A stretch of 14,882 nt of DNA from assembly GCA_947373235.1 (NCBI GenBank), contig CANBWW010000018.1, positions 1 through 14,882 on the forward strand, in the 5' to 3' direction. Position numbers and translations under genes: made by a program. Below, one piece after another: positions 1 through 7,264 of this stretch; the first letter of the stretch is position 1, and each line of letters opens with the position of its first letter. The stretch is from Candidatus Altimarinota bacterium. GTDB lineage: Bacteria; Patescibacteriota; Gracilibacteria; BD1-5; UBA2023. Under the pieces are notes generated by a model, which searched no databases, was not told the DNA's origin, and saw only the letters and a list, made by a program, of their open reading frames with translations.

Positions 1-242
1 GGAACCGTTGGAGTATCTTCGCAGGCTCACTTTACGACATCAGTTGCACCTCTCGAACTCGCGACACATGCATTCGAAAATGTTTCTCTCACGGGATTAC
101 ATGGTGCGGCGAAACACTGAACTTGGATCGATCCACAGACAGGAGCATAAAGCATAGAACACATCGTTGGAGCATCAGCCGCAAATGACTGATTCACAAA
201 AGTTCCAAAAAGGAGAGTGAAAATGAATAATAAGTATTTCAT
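1..242 (-). CDS. Secreted Kazal-like Cys-rich protein (3' end outside window)
   Basis: Starts at ATG 242-240 and runs off the left edge. Residues 1-21 form a signal peptide: Lys2, a hydrophobic core LLFIFTLLFGTF, and an SFA cleavage site before ADAP. The mature part carries a Kazal-like pattern: MCSMLYAPVCG, then an insert with two more Cys (QCFAAPC), then ETFSNAC and a later GAC. YAPVCG and FSNAC are hallmarks of the Kazal serine-protease-inhibitor fold, in the extended form common in bacterial exported proteins. An in-frame TGA at 29-27 would end the protein just before its last visible Cys; read as Gly it gives VVKGAC, which matches the usual end of the domain. The frame then continues as EDTPTV to the edge, so more domains may follow. 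Role inferred: extracellular protease inhibition or surface binding. The export signal is clear; the inhibitory target is unknown. Confidence 0.75.
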
Positions 243-282
243 GAAAGTAGAGTGAGTAACTAAATCTTCTTATATAAGACCC

Positions 283-288
283 ATTATA
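283..288 (-). promoter_or_regulatory. Possible -10 box for the Kazal-like gene
   Basis: On the minus strand the sequence reads TGTATATAATGGG, a perfect TATAAT about 40 bases before the ATG at 242, preceded by a TG that is one base off an extended -10. No convincing -35 is visible at the right distance; a TTGTCA lies only 11 bases upstream. A separate promoter would let this gene be expressed independently of the nuclease gene 98 bases upstream. Confidence 0.35.
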
Positions 289-340
289 TACAAAAATCGT
301 GACAAAAAAATATTATTTTTCAGATTCCTCTTCTGACATT

Positions 341-1093
341 TTATACAAGATCCCAATACTGGAAAAACGAATTTAGAAATTTAGAATGTTCAAAATATGA
401 AATCGAGGATTTACTATTACGAATACTGATGGGAAGATGGTGCTTGAATTCATTAATTCTTTGAGTTCTAAGAGATTTTTTAATTTCCCCATAATTACTC
501 GATCAGATTTTTCGAGTTTTCACAATTTCTTGTACTCTTTTTTCTCTTATATAAGTAATAAGATTTTTCCATCACTCATCTGTGAAAAGACCTTGCTTTT
601 TACACTTCTCAAGAAGTTCTTTGTTAGAAATCATTTTGACATTATCACGATCAAAGATTTCACGAGCATCAGGTGTTATATAACTAGTAGTAAGATAGTA
701 AAAAGATTCATTTTCAACAGATGATTGAATTCTTTTATTTATTTGACCACAGAAAGCGCCTGCCTTTTTATTAGTAATATACGCATTAGAAAATTGTTTG
801 CACTGTATATAGAGAGTTTTTCCATTCCTTCGAGCTTCCAAATCAATTCACTTATGAAATGTTTCGAAGGTAAATACGTTATATCCTTCTTTTTCAAGAA
901 GATAAGCAACCAAATATTCAAAATCTTTATCTGTAAGATCAAAAGTGATTTTAAGAAGAAAAAGTATTTGTGTATCAGTAAATCATGATTTCCATCGCAG
1001 TAATCGAATTCTTTTTTGTTTCTTTTCTTCTAGAATTTCTAGAATATTAGAAAATGGAATTTGAAGTTGTGAAACATTTTCGATTTTTGACAT
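341..1093 (-). CDS. Mrr-like PD-(D/E)XK restriction endonuclease
   Basis: A 250-aa protein from ATG 1093 to TAA 343-341. It is continuous only with UGA read as Gly at 985-983, 850-848, 574-572 and 505-503. Residues about 51-165 match the Mrr catalytic domain: FDLTDKDFEYLVAYLLEKEGY (helix plus first strand), then KGIDLEA with the catalytic Asp84, then LYIQCKQF with Gln97-x-Lys99 (the Q/E-x-K variant of the active site), and a late FYYLTTSYITPDAREI strand-helix typical of the family. The Gly beside Asp84 is encoded by UGA. The N-terminal 50 residues are basic and possibly helical. The C-terminal 80 residues are Ser/Lys/Arg-rich and unassigned. Mrr proteins cut modified foreign DNA (type IV restriction). 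No methylase or specificity gene lies beside it, consistent with a stand-alone modification-dependent enzyme. A Holliday-junction-resolvase-type or repair role is the main alternative. Confidence 0.82.
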
Positions 1094-1113
1094 ATTGTGA
1101 AATTACAAAATAT

Positions 1114-1143
1114 ATACTAAGAATAACATATTTATTTTGTAAA
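1114..1143 (-). promoter_or_regulatory. Possible promoter of the Mrr-like gene
   Basis: Minus strand: TTTACA (1143-1138), 18 bases, TAGTAT (1119-1114). The start site would fall near 1107, leaving a leader of about 14 bases before the ATG at 1093. It lies just past the dnaK terminator, as expected for an independent unit. Both boxes are imperfect. Confidence 0.35.
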
Positions 1144-1146
1144 TGC

Positions 1147-1180
1147 AAAAATCCCTCATTCTTTCGAATAAGGGATTTTT
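1147..1180 (-). terminator. Rho-independent terminator of dnaK
   Basis: A perfect 10-bp inverted repeat, AAAAATCCCT at 1147-1156 and AGGGATTTTT at 1171-1180. The 14-base loop can extend by four more pairs (ATTC/GAAT). On the minus strand the stem ends in a T run, 11 bases after the dnaK TAG, so it terminates dnaK and insulates the Mrr-like gene. Confidence 0.85.
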
Positions 1181-1190
1181 TTAAGAAATA

Positions 1191-3068
1191 CTATTTCTCT
1201 TCCACATCTGCTTCCACCGATCCATCATCATTTTTCTTTTCTTCATCTTTCTTCTCGGGATCACCGGCGTGAGCATAGATATCCTGTCCAACTTTCATCA
1301 TCTTATCTGAGAGTTCCTTCGTAGCGGATTCGATCGCTTCTTTTTCAGCATTTGCATCAGCAAGAACCGTCTTCAGGGCTTCGAGTTTTTCTTTTGCTTC
1401 AGCTCCATCTTTTTCTTCATATTTTCCTACGTTTTCTTCGAGAGTTTTTCCAGTTTGATAGACCATCGAGTCCGCGTGATTGCGAGCTTCGATCGCTTCT
1501 TTTCTTTTCTTATCTGTCTCACGATTGGCTTCAGCTTCTTTGATCAGATCTTCTACTTCTTTATCGGACATACCCGTCGAACCTTGAACCGTGATTTTTT
1601 GTTCTTTTCCAGTTCCCTTGTCCTTCGCAGTTACATGGAGAACTCCAGAAGCATCGATATCGAGCGTCACTTCAACCTGAGGAACTCCGCGTGGAGCTGG
1701 AACGATCCCAGAAAGGACAAATCTTCCGAGAGATTTATTGTCTCCTGCCATCTCACGTTCTCCTTGCAGGATATGGATTTCTACACTATCTTGGTTATCT
1801 GCAGCGGTCGAGTACACCTGTGATTTCGAAGTCGGGATCGTCGTATTGCGTTCGATCATACGAGTCATCACTCCTCCGAGCGTCTCGATACCGAAGGAAA
1901 GTGGAGTCACATCGAGAAGAAGGACATCTTTCACATCTCCTTGGATGATACCAGCCTGGATCGCAGCACCGAGAGCAACGGCTTCATCTGGATGCACTGA
2001 TTCATTTGGTTTTTTTCCGAAAAATTGTTCTACCTTTGACTTGATCATCGGAACACGAGTGGAACCTCCGACGAGGATCACTTCATTGATCTGAGAAGCC
2101 TGAAGTCCTGCATCTTTCATCACTTTTCGGCAAGGTTCGAGAGAACGCTCGACGAGGTCAGAAATAAGTTCTTCAAACTTCGCACGAGAAATCTTCACAA
2201 GAAGATTCGATGGAACTCCATCATTCATCGCGATAAATGGCTCGTTGATCTCGGTTTCACTACTTGCAGAAAGCTCGATCTTTGCTTTTTCTGAAGCCGA
2301 GCGTACCCGTTGTACTGCCATCGCATCTTTACGAAGATCGATTCCTGTTTCTTTCTGGAACTCTGCCATCACGTATTCGAAGATACGCTGATCGAAGTCA
2401 TCACCACCAAGATGAGTATCTCCGTTGGTTGCGAGTACTTCGAAGGTTCCTTCTGAACCGATTTCGAGAATCGAGATATCGAATGTTCCTCCACCAAAGT
2501 CATACACCGCGATTTTTTGATCTTTTGATTTGTCTGCTCCGTATGCAAGTGCGGCTGCTGTTGGTTCATTTACGATACGCTTTACATCGAGTCCAGCGAT
2601 TTTTCCAGCGTTGATAGTTGCTTGACGCTCAGAATCATTGAAGTAAGCAGGAACGGTGATGACCGCTTCTGTGACTTTTTGTCCGAGGAATTTTTCTGCA
2701 TCTGCCTTGAGTTTTTCGAGGACTTTTGCAGAGATCTCTTCTGGACGCACTGGTTTCCCGTCCCACTCGATCATACATCCACCATCACTTCCCTCTGTGA
2801 CCTTAAACGGAACATTTTTCAGTTCGGCAGTCACTTCTGAGAACTTGCGTCCGATAAAGCGTTTTGCAGAAAAAATAGTTCCTGCAGGATTGGTAACTGC
2901 TTGGCGACGAGCAGGCATACCCACGATCGTCTCACCTTTTTTGTTCGCAACCACCGATGGAGTGGTATTTCCACCTTCTGCATTGGGGATCACTTTTGGT
3001 TTCCCACCTTCCATAAATGCGACACACGAGTTCGTTGTCCCGAGGTCGATACCGATAATTTTAGACAT
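1191..3068 (-). CDS. dnaK: Molecular chaperone DnaK (Hsp70)
   Basis: A 625-aa protein ending in TAG. DnaK is the ATP-driven chaperone that binds exposed hydrophobic segments with DnaJ and GrpE. The ATPase domain shows IGIDLGTTNSC at residues 5-15, VYDFGGGTFDIS (phosphate 2 loop) and VILVGGSTRVPM (adenosine loop). The interdomain linker is DVLLLDVTPLSFGIETLGG, followed by the substrate-binding domain and a charged helical lid and tail. I chose ATG 3068 because the family starts MSKIIGIDLGTTN; the frame is open for 24 more codons upstream, but these run into the promoter. The tail ends VEADVEEK, a degenerate version of the usual acidic EEVD-like end. No grpE or dnaJ is adjacent; the gene appears monocistronic. 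None of about 54 glycines is encoded by UGA, in contrast to most neighbours. Confidence 0.98.
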   Translation of the reverse strand: MSKIIGIDLGTTNSCVAFMEGGKPKVIPNAEGGNTTPSVVANKKGETIVGMPARRQAVTNPAGTIFSAKRFIGRKFSEVTAELKNVPFKVTEGSDGGCMIEWDGKPVRPEEISAKVLEKLKADAEKFLGQKVTEAVITVPAYFNDSERQATINAGKIAGLDVKRIVNEPTAAALAYGADKSKDQKIAVYDFGGGTFDISILEIGSEGTFEVLATNGDTHLGGDDFDQRIFEYVMAEFQKETGIDLRKDAMAVQRVRSASEKAKIELSASSETEINEPFIAMNDGVPSNLLVKISRAKFEELISDLVERSLEPCRKVMKDAGLQASQINEVILVGGSTRVPMIKSKVEQFFGKKPNESVHPDEAVALGAAIQAGIIQGDVKDVLLLDVTPLSFGIETLGGVMTRMIERNTTIPTSKSQVYSTAADNQDSVEIHILQGEREMAGDNKSLGRFVLSGIVPAPRGVPQVEVTLDIDASGVLHVTAKDKGTGKEQKITVQGSTGMSDKEVEDLIKEAEANRETDKKRKEAIEARNHADSMVYQTGKTLEENVGKYEEKDGAEAKEKLEALKTVLADANAEKEAIESATKELSDKMMKVGQDIYAHAGDPEKKDEEKKNDDGSVEADVEEK

Positions 3069-3112
3069 AGTTTGAAAGTTAAAAAATAATTTCCAATAAA
3101 TGGACTGTCGTA

Positions 3113-3140
3113 ATATTATCAGATTTTTATTTCGTGTCAA
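3113..3140 (-). promoter_or_regulatory. dnaK promoter (sigma70-type)
   Basis: Minus strand: a perfect TTGACA at 3140-3135, 16 bases, then TAATAT at 3118-3113. The start of transcription would be near 3106, giving a leader of about 38 bases. There is no purine-rich Shine-Dalgarno sequence before the ATG; the leader ends AACTTTCAAACT. Confidence 0.7.
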
Positions 3141-3147
3141 AACTTTT

Positions 3148-3174
3148 TTAGCACTTTTTATACTTTAGTGCTAA
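3148..3174. promoter_or_regulatory. CIRCE-like operator (HrcA binding site)
   Basis: Reads TTAGCACTT, nine bases, TAGTGCTAA. This is the CIRCE layout (TTAGCACTC-N9-GAGTGCTAA) with only the innermost base of each arm changed, giving 8-bp perfect arms. CIRCE binds the heat-shock repressor HrcA. Here it sits upstream of the dnaK -35 box (by 8 bases), not between promoter and start codon as is usual, and only 12 bases from the ATG of the divergent gene at 3186. It could therefore control that gene, or a second dnaK promoter further upstream, as well as the visible one. Confidence 0.85.
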
Positions 3175-3185
3175 AAAATATTATT

Positions 3186-3635
3186 ATGATTAAATTTTTA
3201 CAAAAATACAATTCTTCATATGATATTTTCATTACACTTATTATTCTTCGTATGTCACTTCATGGAAGGTACTTTTGAGAGGAAGCAACTAACCAACAAC
3301 TGTATGGATTCAAAGAGAAAACAAGGTGACGTTTTCTAAAAAATCCAAAAAGTCATCAACTCATGTGAATGAGTCTATCTGAACAGATAGAGAATACTGT
3401 TGATAAGATACTTGATGATTGCATCGATTTTGAGAAGAATATGGAAACATCAACATATAGAGGACGGATTGTTCGGTTTTTGTGGGAAGAAAATAATATA
3501 GATATGTATGAGCGATTCCAAGACAGTACAAAAACGCAACTTCTTGAATACAAGCCCATGATCTCTGATGAAATTAAGCTAGAAATATGGTTCATACTTA
3601 CATGGATCGGCTATGATCTCGAAAACGGTAAATAA
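3186..3635 (+). CDS. Protein of unknown function, first gene of divergent operon
   Basis: A 149-aa frame from ATG 3186 to TAA, with UGA-Gly at 3276, 3327 and 3366. I do not recognise the family. The C-terminal half (from MSLSEQIENTVDKIL) is acidic, probably helical and soluble, with Trp-rich segments (IVRFLWEENNIDMYERF, LEIWFILTWIGYDL). The N-terminal 22 residues are hydrophobic (YDIFITLIILR) and might be a membrane segment or untranslated. The start is uncertain: ATG 3252 and ATG 3363 are in frame, and the first 22 codons lie right next to CIRCE. The peroxiredoxin gene follows after 25 bases, so the two are probably cotranscribed. Confidence 0.55.
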
Positions 3636-3660
3636 TTTATTTTCTCATTCCACTTGAATT

Positions 3661-4077
3661 ATGTCACTCTCATCACTTCTGACTCAATCTCCACTCACTC
3701 TTATCTTTTTTTACCCGAAAGATGACACTCCTGGATGCACACTCGAAGCACAGACTTTTACTCGATTGAAATCTGAGTTTTCTGAACTTGAGATCCAGGT
3801 AATCGGTATTTCGAAGGACTCAGAAGCAAGTCATGAGAAATTCACTACAAAATGCAATCTCGGGATCGAACTTATCGCCGATGAAGATGGTGCTCTTCAT
3901 GAACAATTCTGAGTAGTCGGAGAAAAGAAAAACTATGGAAAGGTCTATATCGGGACGATCCGTTCGACATTTCTGCTCGATGAAACTGGGAAAATACTGA
4001 AAGAATGGAGAAATGTAAAAGCTACTGGACATGGAGAAAAAGTCCTCCGTGAAGTGAGAGAATTCATCGGGAAATAA
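3661..4077 (+). CDS. bcp: Bcp/PrxQ-type peroxiredoxin
   Basis: A 138-aa thiol peroxidase that reduces hydrogen peroxide and organic peroxides in the cytoplasm. The active-site loop FFYPKDDTPGCTLEAQ holds Thr23 and peroxidatic Cys26. The conserved Arg lies in IGTIRSTFLLDETGKI. The strand LIADEDGALHEQFGVVGEK matches the family pattern; its Gly before VVGEK is UGA (3910-3912), at a position that is Gly in relatives. The resolving Cys found five residues after the peroxidatic one in many Bcp/PrxQ proteins is Gln here; the only other Cys is in TTKCNLG, so it may act as a 1-Cys enzyme or use another resolving partner. The N-terminus is short (about 15 residues less than typical Bcp). No Shine-Dalgarno is visible. 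The GNAT gene starts one base after its stop. Confidence 0.93.
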
Positions 4078-4078
4078 T

Positions 4079-4579
4079 ATGTCAGAACTTCTCTCCATAA
4101 ACATAGAAGATCCTGAAGGCAATGAAGAAAAAACAAACGAGATTGCCATTTTTTTTCGTGAACAAATGATCGCACTCAAGGAACAATGATACGGGCATAA
4201 GGAGTGTGAAGAATTTCTTGAGTGGCATCAACCAAATGAACTTGTAAAAAAAATCATGGATCCAGATCGATTTTTCAGAATCATACGTGATACAGATGGT
4301 CAAGTGATTGCTTATTTCGAGTCTCGATCAAAATGAGAAAGAGAAATAGTACAATGGATATTCGTGGATCAGAAGTTTCAAAATCAAAAACTCTGATGAA
4401 AACTATGGGAAGAATTTTTCCAATATTGCAAAGAAAAAAACATACGTGAAGTAAAAAGTTTTTGTAAAGTATGAAACACTCCTTCTATCAATATGCATCG
4501 ATCTCTTGGATTTAAGATCAGACCAATAGAGGAGGATGGAACATACATGGTGTGGATGAAAAAACTTTCAGAAAAGTAA
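4079..4579 (+). CDS. GNAT-family N-acetyltransferase
   Basis: A 166-aa protein with the GNAT fold, which transfers an acetyl group from acetyl-CoA to an amine. Strand-4 and loop motif A is seen as VQWIFVDQKFQNQKLGGKL (residues 91-109); the loop glycines 106 and 107 that would wrap the CoA pyrophosphate are both UGA (4394-4399). Motif B is NTPSINMHRSLGFK (133-146), the classic N-x-x-[AS]-x-x-[LM]-[YH]-x-x-x-GF end of the domain. Five of ten glycines are UGA. The substrate cannot be told: small molecule, peptide or ribosomal protein are possible. The ATG follows the peroxiredoxin TAA by one base, so translation is probably coupled and the pair shares one mRNA. The 3' end meets the HNH gene 19 bases away, without a visible terminator. 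Confidence 0.9.
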
Positions 4580-4598
4580 AGAATTACATTCAAAGAAA

Positions 4599-5195
4599 CT
4601 ATCCTTTTTTCATTACTTGCGAAATATAGCTCATTTTTTCAATATCCTGCCGCTCAAGAATATCTAAAACCGCAGCTGAAAAATCGGTATTTAAAAGTGG
4701 TTGAAAATGAGTAAGCAGGCATTTCGTTTGTTCTATTGGAGTAAGATTTTGAAACAAAAGATGAAAATCATCATGCACCTTTCTATCCATCTGTCTTATG
4801 TTTTTTGGACTATTCGTCCCACCACGACTCTGAGGAACGATATGATGTGGATTCGGCTCGTTCGCAGATTTTTCCCAGCGATCAAGTAATGCTCAATCTT
4901 TCCATGTATCAGTATAGTGAAGCAAGTATATTTCTGGAAAATCTTTATCTTCATAATAAAATCTAGGATCTCACGAAAAAAGCTGAAAAACTTGTTTTTT
5001 ATAATCTAATACGAGTGCACGAGAATTAAAATGAGTAATTCTACGAATCGTATCGTGTGGAAGTTGATTTCCAAAAAGTCTTCAAAATGCTTTTTGTGTT
5101 TTGGATTTTTCTTGAATCCGTGAAGCTAAGTCCAAAATTACTCATGATTTTTGTTCATCCGTAAAGTGCGGATAGATGATCGGTGGTTGCTTCAT
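4599..5195 (-). CDS. HNH nuclease-like protein
   Basis: A 198-aa protein from ATG 5195 to TAG 4601-4599, continuous with UGA-Gly at 5144-5142, 5084-5082, 4973-4971 and 4895-4893. Residues 113-147 carry an HNH-type beta-beta-alpha metal site: EPNPHHIVPQSRGGTNSPKN followed by KVHDDFHLLF. The paired His117-His118, the Asn in SRGGTN, and His141/His145 are the expected metal and catalytic positions. The N-terminal 100 residues are unassigned; the C-terminal 50 are probably helical. I chose ATG 5195 over ATG 5258 because a good promoter lies between them with a start near 5234. Genuine HNH proteins nick or cut DNA, but such folds can also be degenerate binding modules. The gene is divergent from uvrB, hinting at DNA repair or defence. 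Confidence 0.78.
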
Positions 5196-5198
5196 ATA

Positions 5199-5226
5199 TT
5201 GTAAAGTAATGTTTTTTTCATACAAT
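5199..5226 (+). promoter_or_regulatory. Candidate uvrB promoter
   Basis: Plus strand: TTGTAA (5199-5204), 16 bases, TACAAT (5221-5226). Predicted start near 5233, leader of about 38 bases to the uvrB ATG at 5271. The leader has no Shine-Dalgarno motif. It faces and overlaps the promoter of the HNH gene. Confidence 0.5.
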
Positions 5227-5248
5227 AAGAATCTACCCGAATTGTATG
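5219..5248. repeat. Perfect 8-bp dyad between uvrB and the HNH gene
   Basis: CATACAAT at 5219-5226 and ATTGTATG at 5241-5248, separated by 14 bases. Each arm contains one -10 box (TACAAT) of the two opposed promoters, so the symmetry may arise from the promoters alone or may also be an operator. It does not match the E. coli or Gram-positive LexA box consensus. Confidence 0.6.
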
Positions 5249-5268
5249 TATTAAACATCAGAAATCAA
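5241..5268 (-). promoter_or_regulatory. Candidate promoter of the HNH gene
   Basis: Minus strand: TTGATT (5268-5263), 16 bases, TACAAT (5246-5241). Predicted start near 5234, leader of about 39 bases to the ATG at 5195. It mirrors the uvrB promoter almost exactly in spacing and leader length. Confidence 0.5.
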
Positions 5269-5270
5269 TT

Positions 5271-7232
5271 ATGTCTCAGTTATTTACACTTCATTCCCAA
5301 TACGATCCTGCGGGTGACCAACCAAAAGCCATAGAGGCACTCGTTTCATGACTCGAAGATGGGATGCGATTTCAGACCCTTCTCGGAGTGACGGGTTCGG
5401 GAAAGACATTTACGATGGCAAATATCATCCAGAAACTCCAGAGACCAGCACTGATACTTGCCCACAATAAAACCCTCGCCGCCCAACTTGCTCAAGAATT
5501 CAAGGAATTTTTCCCTGAAAATGCGGTACATTATTTTGTGAGTTATTATGACTACTATCAGCCAGAAGCTTTTGTCGTAAAAACAGGTTCATACATAGAA
5601 AAGGAAGCTACGATCAACGAAGAAATCGATAGACTCAGGCATGCAGCCACCGAAAGTCTTCTCACGAGAAAAGATGTCATCATCATCGCATCGGTTTCTT
5701 GTATCTACGGTATCGGTGAAGTCGAACAGTATGAAGCTCAGTGTTTGAAACTTTCCGTAGGAAAAAAATATATCCTGGAAAATCTCATCCATGAACTCGT
5801 GATGATCCAGTTTACTCGGTCTACTGCGGACTGGAAACCAGGGATGTTTCTCGTGAAGTGAGATACGCTCGAGATCTGGCCGAGTTCCAGTGAGTCGATC
5901 ATCCGTCTTGAGTTTTTCGGTGATGAACTCGAAAAAATATCCCGAACCGAACATTTGACTCATACCGTGCTCGATAGTCTGGAAGAAGTCACTATATTTC
6001 CAGCAAAGCACTTTGTGACAGAAAAATGAGTCGTCGAATCCGTCCTCCCGAAAATCAAACACGAGATGGAAGAACAAGTAAAACACTTTACAGAGAATGG
6101 AAAACTCGTCGAAGCGGAACGTATCAAACTCCGAGTTGAATACGATATCGAGATGCTCGGTGAAGTTGGATATGTGAATGGGATAGAGAACTATTCGATG
6201 TATCTCGGAAATCGAAAACCCGGAGATGCCCCTGCAACACTGATGGAGTTTTTCCCTGATGGATTTCTGACTTTTATCGATGAGTCTCATATCACGATCC
6301 CTCAGATCGGCGGGATGTACGCAGGAGATCGCGCTCGAAAGGAAAATCTCGTCAACTACGGATTCAGACTTCCCTCCGCGATGGAAAACCGACCACTGAG
6401 ATTCGAAGAATTCGAACAAAAAATCGGACAGACCATATTCGTATCTGCCACTCCAAGTAAATACGAAGCCGCTCATGAAGAACAAATCGTCGAACAAGTG
6501 ATCCGTCCAACGGGACTCCTTGACCCGATTATAACGATCGAAGATATGGAATTTATGGTGGATTCTCTTATGCGAAATATCGCATCAGCAAAATCACGAT
6601 GAGAACGTTCCCTTATAACAACGATTACCAAGAAATCTTCCGAAGATTTGGCGAATTATTTTGCTGAAAATGGACTCAAAGTGAGGTATCTACACTCCGA
6701 GATCGAAGCGATCGAGCGACTCGAAATCCTCCGTTCCTATCGTCTCGGTGAGATTGATGTGATCGTCTGAGTAAATCTTCTCAGGGAAGGACTCGATCTT
6801 CCAGAAACTTCATTTATCGGGATACTCGATGCGGAAAAAATAGGATTCCTCAGATCCAAGTCAGCCCTTCTCCAGATTATCGGACGTGCCGCTCGAAATG
6901 TAAATGGACATGTGATTATGTATTCCCAGAACTGTAAAGAATCGATCGCGATGGTCGACGCGATCTGAGAAACCAATCGCAGACGAGATGTACAGATAGG
7001 CTATAACGAAATTCACGGTATCACTCCGACGACAATCATCAGTTCCATAAAAGAAGTCGGGATTCCACGGAAAAAGACAGAAATATTCGCAGGAGGTGAA
7101 CTCTCGAAAGAAAAACTCTGAGTCTATATCAAGCGTCTGGAACTCGAGATGGACGTGGCGAGTGCCAATCTGGAATTCGAGAAAGCTGCAGAAATACGAG
7201 ATGAACTGCTCAGTCTCAGAAAAAAGAAGTAA
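5271..7232 (+). CDS. uvrB: Excinuclease ABC subunit B
   Basis: A 653-aa UvrB, the damage-verifying helicase-like subunit of nucleotide excision repair that takes DNA from UvrA and recruits UvrC. Visible in order: Walker A GVTGSGKT (39-46); the beta-hairpin region YFVSYYDYYQPEAF for damage insertion; SVSCIYGIG; the Walker B DESH box (337-340); motif VI region IGRAARNVNG; NRRRDVQIGYNEIHGITP; and a C-terminal UVR motif (ASANLEFEKAAEIRDEL) that contacts UvrC. Full length compared with the usual 650-700. Seven in-frame UGA codons (5349, 5859, 6027, 6600, 6768, 6966, 7119) fall at glycines. Those in SRGERSLITT and VIVGVNLLREGLD are invariant glycines of the family, which is the best evidence in the window that UGA means Gly and not Trp. 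No uvrA or uvrC is adjacent. Confidence 0.98.
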
Positions 7233-7233
7233 T

Positions 7234-7259
7234 AAAAAATCCCCGAAAGGGGATTTTTT
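7234..7259. terminator. Bidirectional terminator after uvrB
   Basis: A perfect hairpin: AAAAAATCCCC (7234-7244), GAAA tetraloop, GGGGATTTTTT (7249-7259). It starts one base after the uvrB TAA and ends five bases before the TAA of the convergent surface-protein gene. The A and T tracts on both flanks allow it to stop transcription from either side. Confidence 0.92.
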
Positions 7260-7264
7260 AAACA

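Noticed and set aside
1352..3089. Several open frames of 60-140 codons on the plus strand opposite dnaK
   Set aside because: They are antisense shadows of a strongly conserved dnaK, have low-complexity Ser/Phe/Arg-rich translations and no start signals.
3069..3140. A longer DnaK with 24 extra N-terminal residues
   Set aside because: The extension overlaps the promoter and mRNA leader, and the family starts at MSKIIGIDLGTTN.
5589..6497. A 302-codon open frame antisense to uvrB
   Set aside because: It lies wholly within uvrB on the other strand; its translation is Phe/Asp/Ser-rich and resembles no family, as expected from codon bias of the real gene.
1..7232. UGA read as Trp (code 4, Mycoplasma-like)
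   Set aside because: UGA sits at invariant glycines in UvrB, the peroxiredoxin and the GNAT loop; Trp there would destroy known motifs.
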